A DNA stretch of 41,426 nucleotides from Nonomuraea turkmeniaca (lineage in GTDB: Bacteria; Actinomycetota; Actinomycetes; Streptosporangiales; Streptosporangiaceae). Of this stretch, positions 6,846 to 14,280 are shown piece by piece. The notes under the pieces were generated by a model. It saw only the letters and a program-made list of their open reading frames with translations. It was not told where the DNA came from and ran no database searches. Within the stretch, counting starts at the first letter, position 1; each line of letters starts with the position of its first letter. The DNA lies in NCBI RefSeq assembly GCF_005889735.1, contig NZ_VCKY01000079.1, positions 1 through 41,426 on the forward strand, given 5' to 3'. A program made the position numbers and the translations under genes.

Positions 6846-7763
6846 GTGCAGCACGCCCAGCGCCTCCTGGGCATCTCCGAGCGCCCGGTGGCCGCCGCCG
6901 AGCGGCATTCAGTAGCCGACCCGCGCCCCCCGATGACCTCCTGCGCCGCCCCGGCCGGCTCGCCCTGCCGGACCGGCAAGGGCAAGGTGGCCGTCCAGTA
7001 CCACACCGCCCGCTTCCGGCTCGTGCCCGCGCTCGCCAAGGCGCTCACCGTGGCCACCCCGGCTGTCCGCAAGCCGGGCACGCTGTGGATCGAGCTGCCC
7101 CGCCCGGCCACGGCGGGCGCCGAGCCAACCGGGCACGTACGCATCGGCTACGCCCGCGCCTCCACCGTCCGCCAGTCCCTCGACACCCAGCTCGACGCGC
7201 TCCAGGCCGTCGGCGTCACCCGCGTCTTCTCCGAGAAGATCTCCACCCGCGCCACCAACCGCCCCGAACTCGACAAGGCTGTCGCCCTGGCCCGCGAGCT
7301 GCGATCGGCGGGTGTCGCGGTTACGCTCGTGGTGCACGAGCACAAGCGGCTCGGCCGCGGCCTCGACCTTGCCGCCCTGGCCGAGCAGCTGCGCGCCGCC
7401 GGCATCGGCCTGGAGTTCCTCACCGGTGAGCTGCAGGGCTCCCACGACCCGTCCGGCGTGGTGTTCACCGTGCTGGCCGCGCTGTCGGGGATGGAACGCG
7501 AGTACATCCGGGATCGCACCCTGGAAGGCCACGAATCCGCCCGCAGGCGAGGCAAGACCATCGGCGGCGCCGCCGTCACCGACGACGCCATGCTGTCCAT
7601 GGCCTTGCACCTGCGCGAGCAGAACCTCAGCCTGCGCGACATTGCCGCCCGGCTCGTCATCACCAGCGGCGCGAAGAAGGGCAGGCACCCGTCCCCGGCC
7701 ACCGTCATGCGCATGCTCCGCGAACACGACACCAACACGGCAGCGGCGCCTGCCGGGGGCTGA
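6846..7763 (+). CDS. tniR: Serine recombinase/resolvase of the tni module
   Basis: Up to 305 aa. The resolvase catalytic domain begins near residue 98 with VRIGYARASTVRQSLDTQL; Ser106 in YARAS is the expected nucleophile. It is followed by the conserved HEHKRLGRGL and GMEREYIRDRTLEG segments and a C-terminal helix-turn-helix (NLSLRDIAARL). In Tn402/Tn5053 elements a resolvase of this type (TniR/TniC) resolves cointegrates at a res site. About 95 residues precede the catalytic domain here, unusually many; the true start may be the ATG at 6933 or later. It is convergent with tniQ (17 bases apart), whereas in Tn402 the genes differ in arrangement. The res site, if kept, should lie in roughly 6765-6930. 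Confidence 0.85.
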   Translation: MQHAQRLLGISERPVAAAERHSVADPRPPMTSCAAPAGSPCRTGKGKVAVQYHTARFRLVPALAKALTVATPAVRKPGTLWIELPRPATAGAEPTGHVRIGYARASTVRQSLDTQLDALQAVGVTRVFSEKISTRATNRPELDKAVALARELRSAGVAVTLVVHEHKRLGRGLDLAALAEQLRAAGIGLEFLTGELQGSHDPSGVVFTVLAALSGMEREYIRDRTLEGHESARRRGKTIGGAAVTDDAMLSMALHLREQNLSLRDIAARLVITSGAKKGRHPSPATVMRMLREHDTNTAAAPAGG

Positions 7764-7780
7764 CCACCTCACCCGCTGCC

Positions 7781-8758
7781 TTACCGCCGATATGGAGCCG
7801 GTTGTAGCGCCGAGCCGAGCGTGCCACCCGGAATGATCCTCCCGTCCGCAGCTAGTTGCACCGCGGTGGCCGCCGCCTGCAGCATCGCTTCCTGACGGGG
7901 CGGGCTCAGCCGCTCGTACGGCCGCCAGAAGGCCAGGCCCGCCCGGAACGGCAAGTCCGCGGCGTCCCAGATCTGGTGCAGGAGGGCGGCCGAGCCGGGG
8001 CCGGCCCGGGAGGCGACCATGCTGACCTCGTCCAGCAGCGTCCGCAGCAGCCGCAGCCACTCCCCGACCTGCACTGTCCGCCCAGGCAGCGTGACGGCCG
8101 CGGTGGTGATGCCCTCGAAGGTGAGCCGGTCCAGCGCGGCGACGGCGTCCGGGACCGGGCGGGCGGTCATCGGCTCGCCGTAGCGGTGGGCCCGGCGAAC
8201 CTCGTGGAGATTCTCCAGGCGGCAGCCGTGTTCCACGCAGCTGGTCATGAGGGGGAGCGCGGCGAGCAGGAGGACGCCGCGACTGGGGTCGGCTGAGCAC
8301 GTGGGGCAGATGTGCCGGGCCGTCCGCCAAGGGCGGCCGCTCACTGGCAACCAGGGCAGCCAGCGGTTGATCACGTGGTATCCGGCCTGGCCCGGTGGCA
8401 TCAGCACCGAGTCCTGCCGGACATAGGCGGCGAAGGCACGCGGGCCGTCGAGGGGATTCAGGGTGTCAGACAGCCACGGCACGCACCCGGAGATCGTCAT
8501 CCGGCGCAGCCGGCCCACCTCGACGCCAGTCCGCGCGGCGAGCGCGTGCACAATGATCGTGGGCACCTGGTAGTCCAGGTCCGCACCGCGGTCGTACTCG
8601 TCCGATGCCGGGCCGAGGTTGTGGGTCAGCAGCTGCTCGACCGACAGGCGGTACAGCCCGGCGAGACGACCGAGCCAGGAGGTGAGCGCCTCGCCGGGGC
8701 CAGGCTCGGGGTGAACGGGCCAGCGGCGCACCCCGTCCGACACCCCGACGGGCGTCAC
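7781..8758 (-). CDS. tniQ: TniQ transposition protein
   Basis: 325 aa. The N-terminus (RRWPVHPEPGPGEALTSWLG) is the standard opening of the TniQ/TnsD family, and a zinc-binding set follows: C151-x-x-C154 ... C174-x-x-H177-x-C179. TniQ links the transposase complex to its target site and is related to TnsD of Tn7 and to TniQ of CRISPR-associated transposons. The GTG at 8756-8758 overlaps the tniB stop (GTGA), so translation is coupled; the long upstream extension of the same frame is the shadow of tniB. Confidence 0.93.
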   Translation of the reverse strand: MTPVGVSDGVRRWPVHPEPGPGEALTSWLGRLAGLYRLSVEQLLTHNLGPASDEYDRGADLDYQVPTIIVHALAARTGVEVGRLRRMTISGCVPWLSDTLNPLDGPRAFAAYVRQDSVLMPPGQAGYHVINRWLPWLPVSGRPWRTARHICPTCSADPSRGVLLLAALPLMTSCVEHGCRLENLHEVRRAHRYGEPMTARPVPDAVAALDRLTFEGITTAAVTLPGRTVQVGEWLRLLRTLLDEVSMVASRAGPGSAALLHQIWDAADLPFRAGLAFWRPYERLSPPRQEAMLQAAATAVQLAADGRIIPGGTLGSALQPAPYRR

Positions 8759-9696
8759 ACCAGCTCGCGTTCGAACTTGCGGCGCCGCTCGGTGGGCCCG
8801 GCGTAGGAGGCCAGCAGCAGGGTGCGCTGGTTGATGGCCTCCTCGCCGGACTCGATCGCGGCGACGGCGGCCTCGGTGAGCAGCGCGGCCAGCTCGCCGA
8901 TGATGCCCTCGCTGCGGGTCAGCAGGTAGTCGGTCATCTCCGGGGTGGCCAGATGGGAGGGCCGGCGCAGCGGGAAGGCGGCGGCGAAGCTGGCCAGCAG
9001 CGTGCTCGCCTCCTGGCCGGGCTCCCAGCGGGGCAGGACGAAGGGGGCGAAGCGGTTCTCCAGCTGGTCGTCGGAGCGGATCGCCAGGTAGGCGTCCCGG
9101 GTGCCGACACCGACCAGCGGGATCTTCAGTTCGTTGCCCAGGAAGCGCAGCAGGTTGAGGAACTCGCGGCGCGCCTCGCCGCGCCCGGCCAGCACGTTGT
9201 GCAGTTCGTCGATCACCAGCATCCGCACGGCGGCCTGCCGCAGCAGCCGCACCGTGAGCTGCTCGAGTTCCGCCAGCCGCTGACGGGGCCGCAGCGGCGC
9301 GCCAAGCGCGCTTAGAAGCGCGGTGTAGAAGCGGGCCACGTGCGGGTCGGAGGGCATCTGCACGATCAGCACCGGGATTTCCTCCCGGTCCGGGTGCGAG
9401 ATCGGAGGGTGCAGGCGCCGGAATTTCTCCACGATCATCGACTTGCCGTTGTTGGTCGGCCCGATCACCAGCAGGTTCGGCATCCGCTGCTTGGCCGGCC
9501 AGTCCAGCAACGTGTGCAGCTGCTCCAGCGCCTGAGTCGCGCGCGTGTAGCCGATCCACCGATCCGCCCGCACCCGGGCCAGCCGCTCGGCGGCGGGCAG
9601 CCGGGCCACCGGCCGCGCGCTTTCATGCAGGTGCGACAGATCCTCCGCCGGCCCCACCTCCAGCTCGATCTCGAACTCCGGCTCGCTGCTCACCAC
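8755..9696 (-). CDS. tniB: TniB AAA+ ATPase
   Basis: About 312-313 aa. Walker A is GPTNNGKS (residues 79-86) and Walker B is MLVIDELHNV with D163-E164; a sensor-1-like GVGTRDAY follows. This is the TniB/TnsC-type AAA+ regulator that binds DNA and activates the DDE transposase, and confers target selection or immunity. Two GTG codons are adjacent (9694-9696 and 9691-9693); the second makes a 4-base GTGA overlap with the tniA stop, identical in form to the tniB/tniQ junction, and may be the real start. Confidence 0.95.
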   Translation of the reverse strand: MVSSEPEFEIELEVGPAEDLSHLHESARPVARLPAAERLARVRADRWIGYTRATQALEQLHTLLDWPAKQRMPNLLVIGPTNNGKSMIVEKFRRLHPPISHPDREEIPVLIVQMPSDPHVARFYTALLSALGAPLRPRQRLAELEQLTVRLLRQAAVRMLVIDELHNVLAGRGEARREFLNLLRFLGNELKIPLVGVGTRDAYLAIRSDDQLENRFAPFVLPRWEPGQEASTLLASFAAAFPLRRPSHLATPEMTDYLLTRSEGIIGELAALLTEAAVAAIESGEEAINQRTLLLASYAGPTERRRKFERELV

Positions 9697-11357
9697 TGCT
9701 CGATCACCTCGAACGGCTGCACCGGCTCCTCGTCCGCACGCCCCTCAGCCGGCGGCGGGGGCGCCGATCCAGCCGCCCGCGGCGCGGGGGTAGCCGAGCG
9801 GCGCTCCACCTCCCGGCGGGCCCGGCGGGTCTTGGCCGCCGCATCGTCGGTGATCTGCCGCATCTGTTCCACCATGGCGAACAAGGCGTTCTCATCGACC
9901 TGGGCACGGCCCTGCTCGCGCAGCCGGGCGATCGCGGCGCGCTGTTCCCACACGCTGATCGGCGGGCGTGACAGCGTCCGGTACGGCACCGGCAGATAGG
10001 CGTGCCCGTCGGGGTCCAGCACCCAGACCCGGGAGATGTCACGGGGGTCGCGGCGCAGCACGAACTTCTCCAGCCGGTCTCGGCGGGCGATCCAGGGCTT
10101 GAGCGCGTCGCCGTAGTACTGCACGTGGTCGATGGTGAAGCCGGTCCGCGTCAGCGTCCGGCGGATCACCGGCAGGAAGTCGACCAGGAACGCCGTCTCG
10201 CTGGTCACCGTGGCCGGACGGCCGCCGGCCGCGACACCTTCGGCCCACCGTCCGGCCGGGGTCTGGCCCAGTGCGCCGTGCACCTGGCCGTGGTAGGCGG
10301 CCACCGCCAGGGCCAGCCACCGGTTCAGCTCGGTGACGGTCAGCACCGCGCTGGCCTGGCTATCGTAGGTGCCGCGCTCTGCCGGGTTGGAGAAGGTGGT
10401 GCCGGGCAGTTCGTGCACCATCTGCATCATCGTGCCGATGAGCCGTTCGATGATGCCGCCGAAGTGCGGCATGCCCTTGGGCCGGTACGCCAGCGTGATG
10501 CCGTGCTGAGCGCAGCCCCAGCGCAGCGCCTCACTGCGGAACTCAGCGGCATTGTCCACGTGGATCTCGTGCGGTTTGCCGCTCATAGGCCAGGCCACCG
10601 CCTCCACGCCGAGCCGTTCCAGCCACGGCCGCTTGTCGCACACCGTGTGCGCCAGGCACAGCCCGGCCGACAGCGCCGACGGCGCCTCCAGCGTCACCAC
10701 CAGGCCGACCACGCAGCGGCTGGCCACGTCGATCGCCGCAGTGACGTACGGGCGGCCGATCGACAGCCGATGCCGCTCATCGACCACCTCCAAGTCGACC
10801 GGCGTGTGGTCGATCTGCACCTGCTGCAGAAGCCCCTCGATCTTCGGCGGGTCACCGCCCGCCGACCGCAGGCGGCGCACCCCGTCGGCGCCCTCCCGCG
10901 CCGCAGCCGCCGTCGCCGGATCCAGCGCCTCAATCCGCTGCGCCAGCGTGTTGCGGGCCGGCACCGGCAGCCCACCGGCCCGGCACCGGCGTACGACCTC
11001 CCGGTGAACCGCCGCCACCGAGCGCCGCTGCCGTTTCAGATACCGCGACTCGATTACCTCTCGCAGCACCGCTTCAACCGCCGCCGGCAACCGGCCTCGT
11101 CCCCGGCCGCCGCTGGAGCGCCGGGGCAGCAGGTCCGACACGACGCCCTCACCCGCGCGCCACCGGCCCAGCAGCACATACACCTGACGCCGCGAGACCC
11201 CCAGCTCGGCCGCCGCCGCGTCCGCAGCAGCCAATCCCACCCGCGGCCCGGCGGCCAGCCGGCCGATCACCTCCGCCTGGCGTACCGCCACGTCCCATGC
11301 CTCATCCGGAGCTGTCAGCACGCCCCGCTCAATGATCTGCGCCTGCCCGCCATCCAT
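9690..11357 (-). CDS. tniA: TniA DDE transposase
   Basis: 555 aa, the usual size of TniA. Helix-turn-helix regions in the first 150 residues precede an RNase H-like core with D183 (QIDHTPVD), D268 (HVDNAAEF) and E304 (GGIIERLIG), which is a DD35E triad. A Mu-type beta-barrel/C-terminal region and a Pro-rich tail follow. It cuts and joins transposon ends, replicatively in Tn402-like elements. The ATG at 11355-11357 has GAGG 8 bases upstream. First gene of the tniA-tniB-tniQ operon; the terminal repeat lies about 115 bases upstream of its start. Confidence 0.96.
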   Translation of the reverse strand: MDGGQAQIIERGVLTAPDEAWDVAVRQAEVIGRLAAGPRVGLAAADAAAAELGVSRRQVYVLLGRWRAGEGVVSDLLPRRSSGGRGRGRLPAAVEAVLREVIESRYLKRQRRSVAAVHREVVRRCRAGGLPVPARNTLAQRIEALDPATAAAAREGADGVRRLRSAGGDPPKIEGLLQQVQIDHTPVDLEVVDERHRLSIGRPYVTAAIDVASRCVVGLVVTLEAPSALSAGLCLAHTVCDKRPWLERLGVEAVAWPMSGKPHEIHVDNAAEFRSEALRWGCAQHGITLAYRPKGMPHFGGIIERLIGTMMQMVHELPGTTFSNPAERGTYDSQASAVLTVTELNRWLALAVAAYHGQVHGALGQTPAGRWAEGVAAGGRPATVTSETAFLVDFLPVIRRTLTRTGFTIDHVQYYGDALKPWIARRDRLEKFVLRRDPRDISRVWVLDPDGHAYLPVPYRTLSRPPISVWEQRAAIARLREQGRAQVDENALFAMVEQMRQITDDAAAKTRRARREVERRSATPAPRAAGSAPPPPAEGRADEEPVQPFEVIEQW

Positions 11358-11473
11358 ACCGGGACCTCACCGTCGCGCACGCCAGTACGGAACAAACGCA
11401 CCGTAGCGCAGAGAACTGCTGACAAGCCGGTGCTTCACAGTCCTCTGCACAGAGCCGCGAATGCCCAGGACGT

Positions 11474-11500
11474 CCGTGCACGCGACTTCAAAAAGTGACA
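11474..11500 (-). repeat. Terminal inverted repeat of the tni element
   Basis: Read inward on the minus strand from 11500 the sequence is TGTCACTTTTTGAAGTCGCG followed by TGCACGG. From memory, Tn402/Tn5053 ends start TGTCRTTTTCAGAAGACG and continue with a TGCAC stretch; the pattern and spacing agree. Bases 11501-11505 (ACGGC) would be one copy of the expected 5-base target duplication. Further possible transposase sites (TGTCAGCAG, TGTGAAGCACC) occur between here and the tniA start. Confidence 0.75.
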
Positions 11501-11570
11501 ACGGCCGCCGAGGCGGCAGTGGCCGGGTGCGCACTCGGCCGCTGTGGCGGGTCGTCGCCCGGGAGCATCT

Positions 11571-12584
11571 TCACTGACGTGGTCTTTGCGCGCTCGCAGA
11601 CCGTTGGCGCTGGCGGTAGTCGGTCGGGGAGATGCCATGGCGCTTGACGAACTGGGTGCGGAGCACACCGTTGGAACGGAACCCTACGCGACCGGCGATC
11701 TCCTGAATCGACAAGGTCGTGGTCGCCAGCAGTTCTTCCGCGAGATCAAGCCTCTGATCGGTCAGCCATGCGTAGGGGGTGGTGCCGGTTGCAGCCTGAA
11801 AGCGGCGGGCGAAGGTACGAGCGCTCATCAAGGCCTGTTTGGCCAACTCGCTGACCGTGAAGGGCTGGCTCAGGCGGTTGCGTGCCCAGACGAGCAGATC
11901 GGCCAGCCGCGCGTCCTCGTCGTCGGCGAGCGACCGGGTGCCGATCTCCGAAGGGCTGGGAACATAGTGTGTCTGTCCGCTTTCGCGACGCGGTGCGACC
12001 ATCCACTCTCTGGCCACGGCGTTGCAAACGGCCACGCCGTGTTCGCGGCGTAGAAGATGCAGGCACATGTCGATGCCGGCGGCCGCACCGGCCCCCGTAA
12101 GCACTTGATCTTCGTCAACGTACAGAGCGTCGGTCTCCACAGTGATCGTCGGATGACGGAGGGCCAGGCAAGCGGCCAAGGACCGATTCGTCGTGGCACG
12201 CAGGCCGTCGAGCAGGCCGGTCTCGGCCAGCAGGAACGAGCCCGCGCAGTAGGCCGCGATGAGGACTCCTCTGTGAAATGCGTCCCCCAGTGCCTGGTTG
12301 AGGGCCACGGACAGGGGAAGCGGGCGGCGCTCGGTGGGCAGCACAATGACCAGGTCGGCGTTCGCCATCGCCTCCAGCCCATGCTGGACCGGCATGCACA
12401 TGCCGACGTCAGTGTTCAGGACACCGGCGCTATCGGAGCAGACGGAGAAGTCGAACCGCGGTAGTCCCAGGTGGCTCCGGTCCGCGAAGAGACCGCTGAC
12501 AGCGCTCAGCCCGAACGCGCTGACCCCGGCGGGGGCATAGGCCACCACAGAGCGGAAAGGAGTCCGCGGCGTCCTGACGGACAC
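11571..12584 (-). CDS. GlxA-type AraC-family regulator
   Basis: 337 aa from the GTG at 12582-12584. The first about 190 residues form a DJ-1/PfpI-like domain (VVAYAPAGVSAFGLSAV ... AAYCAGSFLLAETGLLDG ... VLTGAGAAAGIDMCLHLL). The last about 100 residues are a double AraC helix-turn-helix (LAKQALMSARTFARRFQ and IQEIAGRVGFRSNGVLRTQF). These GlxA proteins are activators of catabolic or stress genes. The open frame reaches 12710 and an ATG at 12663-12665 follows AGGG, but the extra residues lack family likeness. The tni element end lies 70 bases beyond its stop, so insertion occurred just downstream. Confidence 0.88.
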   Translation of the reverse strand: MSVRTPRTPFRSVVAYAPAGVSAFGLSAVSGLFADRSHLGLPRFDFSVCSDSAGVLNTDVGMCMPVQHGLEAMANADLVIVLPTERRPLPLSVALNQALGDAFHRGVLIAAYCAGSFLLAETGLLDGLRATTNRSLAACLALRHPTITVETDALYVDEDQVLTGAGAAAGIDMCLHLLRREHGVAVCNAVAREWMVAPRRESGQTHYVPSPSEIGTRSLADDEDARLADLLVWARNRLSQPFTVSELAKQALMSARTFARRFQAATGTTPYAWLTDQRLDLAEELLATTTLSIQEIAGRVGFRSNGVLRTQFVKRHGISPTDYRQRQRSASAQRPRQ

Positions 12585-12765
12585 TCCATGTGGTTGGCGG
12601 CCTTCATGAGGGTGTCGCTGTAGCCAGTCTCGGCGTACCGGGGACCACGGCGGTGATCCATTCATGAGCACCCTGGAATCTCCTTCCATACGAGGCGGGT
12701 CACTGACCAAGCGGGCTGATCACGGGAGTACGGCAGCGGCTCGGCTCGAGGTCCGCGCGTTCCGG

Positions 12766-12870
12766 CTGGCCACCATCGCAGCAGGCGATTACCGTGGCAT
12801 CCCCGACCTGGTGGGCCGTGACTTCACCGCCGAGTGGCCGGGCATCAAGCACGCCATCCGGCCAGCACTG
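12766..12870 (+). pseudogene. Scrap of an IS3-type transposase OrfB
   Basis: A short plus-strand stretch reads RGIPDLVGRDFTAEWPGIKHA, resembling the segment of IS3-family OrfB that precedes the first catalytic strand (R-x-F-T-A-x-x-P-x-x-x-W/Y-V-G-D-I-T). Similarity stops abruptly after it. An 84-codon frame covers 12664-12918 but only this part looks like anything. Low to moderate confidence. Confidence 0.35.
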
Positions 12871-12982
12871 AACGCGGAGAGCCCCCGCCTCCCAGCCCCG
12901 CTCCTTCGTGTGCGGTGATTGGCGGGACCGGCATGCCGGCGTCCACCACGGTGCCGAAGCCCTGGGGATCGTGGTGAAGGTT

Positions 12983-13111
12983 TCAAGGGGGCGTCGGTCC
13001 TTCGGTCCCGCTGACGGCGGCGTCCCCCGTGGTCACAATTCCCCAGCCCTCGCCGACGACCTCCCACCCACGCGCTGAGATGTTGCGGTCGTCGTATGTC
13101 CGGCCCAGCAT
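12983..13111 (-). pseudogene. Decayed N-terminus of an HxlR regulator
   Basis: From the ATG at 13109-13111 the minus strand reads MLGRTYDDRNIS, then EVVGEGWGIVTTGDAAV. It aligns with the start of the intact HxlR protein at 22778-23254 (MLGKTYESQQCS ... EVVGERWSLLLVRDAL). Key residues are replaced and the frame ends after 42 codons, so it is a relic. It stands back to back with an SDR-like start at 13208, the usual HxlR/target arrangement. Confidence 0.55.
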
Positions 13112-13130
13112 CTGAGACCTCCGCCCACTC

Positions 13131-13174
13131 GCTTGCATGATGCCACCGCCCCCACGCTACTAGCTTCATGCAAG
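13131..13174. promoter_or_regulatory. HxlR-type operator motifs in a relic divergent promoter
   Basis: GCTTGCATGATG at 13131-13142 and GCTTCATGCAAG at 13163-13174 face each other between the HxlR relic and the SDR relic. The same words occur at 23275-23322 and 22560-22578 in front of the two intact HxlR genes. Confidence 0.45.
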
Positions 13175-13207
13175 TAATACAGGCGAATGCAAGGAGAATC
13201 CGCAGCG

Positions 13208-13262
13208 ATGGGCAGATTTGACGGCCTGATCGCCGTCATGACCGGTGGCGGCAGCGGCAGCG
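13208..13262 (+). pseudogene. First 18 codons of a short-chain dehydrogenase, truncated
   Basis: After AAGGAG the ATG at 13208 reads MGRFDGLIAVMTGGGSGSG, the typical first strand and glycine loop (TGGGSGIG) of an SDR. Beyond about 13262 the sequence belongs to the opposite-strand phosphotransferase relic, so the gene was cut there. Confidence 0.6.
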
Positions 13263-14003
13263 GTACCCCACGCCGGTCCGTGCAGCAGCGCGAGACTGGC
13301 GGAGCAGTGCGCGACATCGAGGTCTGCCGGGCCCCAGGAGGTCGCGGCCCAGTCGACGACGCCGGTGATCCGGGGACCTGCCGGGCTTGGGGCGACATGT
13401 CGAACAGCACGTTGCCGGGTTGGAAGTCCCGGTGCAGGAATCGCCCTTCATAGGGCGGCGCGGGCTTGCGGATCACGTTGATCGCCGCCCCCCATGCCGC
13501 CGCGACGGCGCCCTTCGGAACCACGACGGTGTCGGCGGTCATCAGCGTCACATACTTCCGGGGCCGCTCGGCGGGCCGCAGCGCATGGATGGCCACGAGT
13601 TGACGGGCCAGCAGAGGAACGCGCGTCTCCAATCCCTCATCGTCGAGGACCGTCCGGCCTGCCAGATGTGTCATGAGGAGCAATGGACACTCGCAATGCG
13701 CGGCGGTCGGATCAACCGCGACCAGTCCAGGAGCCGGCACGTCGGTCCCCGTGACCAGGGCCAGGGCGCGGCCTCCCTGTCCAGCGAGTCCTCGGCGTGT
13801 CCCACGGAGAACGGGTCGACGAAGCTCCGCAGCACCAGGTCACGGGTGCTTCCGTCCCGCGTGCCGATGGTCAGCCTCCGCATTTCGGCGGTGATGCCAC
13901 CGTGCAACGCCTCGGTTCTGACAATCCGTTCGCCGACCTCCAGGTGCCGGCTCACCCAAGCCAATGTCAACGGTCGGGCAGCCGCCTCATCATGGTTGGT
14001 CAC
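13250..14003 (-). pseudogene. APH-family phosphotransferase with two frameshifts and a lost C-terminus
   Basis: Three minus-strand frames join into one aminoglycoside phosphotransferase-like (protein-kinase-fold) sequence. The first begins with the GTG at 14001-14003 (LTLAWVSRHLEVGERIV). The second, from about 13780, reads VPAPGLVAVDP ... and holds the Brenner motif HRDFQPGNVLFD. The third, from about 13370, reads ITGVVDWAATSWGPADLDVAH, the metal-binding DxD-type strand. Each shift is explained by one base. The 3' end breaks off near 13250-13262 at the SDR relic. The conserved motifs persist, so inactivation is fairly recent or partly sequencing error; the truncation is real. Confidence 0.75.
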
Positions 14004-14009
14004 CGTGCC

Positions 14010-14145
14010 ACCTCACCATCCCGACGGTGGCACGCGCCAAGGTTTTCGATCAGGCGGGCTTCGGCGTTGCAGGTCATCTCCTCGATGCGGGGTAGTTGGG
14101 CGGGATCGATGCGCAGGAACCGGCACGGCTGCACGCTTCTCTGAA
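14010..14145 (-). pseudogene. C-terminal scrap of a tyrosine recombinase
   Basis: The minus strand reads CRFLRIDPAQLPRIEEMTCN then AEARLIENL, matching the zinc-knuckle/coiled tail seen near the end of large actinobacterial tyrosine recombinases (R-x-D-P-x-Q-x-x-R-L-x-E-I-x-x-N). No catalytic part is present. A hairpin CGTGCCACC/GGTGGCACG (14004-14034) overlaps its end. Confidence 0.4.
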
Positions 14146-14280
14146 CTTTGGGGCCGATTCGTCCCAAAGCCTCTGATCGGCAGCTCTCTGAAACCGAATC
14201 GGTGATGCCAGAGGAATCACAGCGAGATGTTCCGGAGAGCGAGATCCGCTCCGCCTGCCGCCCCAGTACTGTGACTTCGC

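Larger units (their letters stand above)
6846..11500. mobile_element. Tn402/Tn5053-like transposition module (left end not found)
   Basis: The set tniA-tniB-tniQ plus a serine recombinase is the diagnostic gene content of Tn402/Tn5053 elements. The right limit is set by the TGTCA-type end at 11500. The left end is uncertain: no matching repeat was found between the DoxX-like gene and the recombinase, nor further left by eye. The element is either truncated there or extends left to include the DoxX/VOC genes as cargo. Codon use and GC are like the neighbours, so residence is either old or from another actinomycete. Confidence 0.8.

Noticed and set aside
10002..11498. 498-codon plus-strand frame over tniA
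   Set aside because: Exact shadow of the tniA gene, whose minus-strand product has a complete DD35E core; no motifs in the reverse translation.
12664..12918. 84-codon plus-strand gene next to the GlxA regulator
   Set aside because: Only an internal 20-residue piece resembles IS3 OrfB; the ends are not conserved-looking, so it is listed as a relic instead of a gene.
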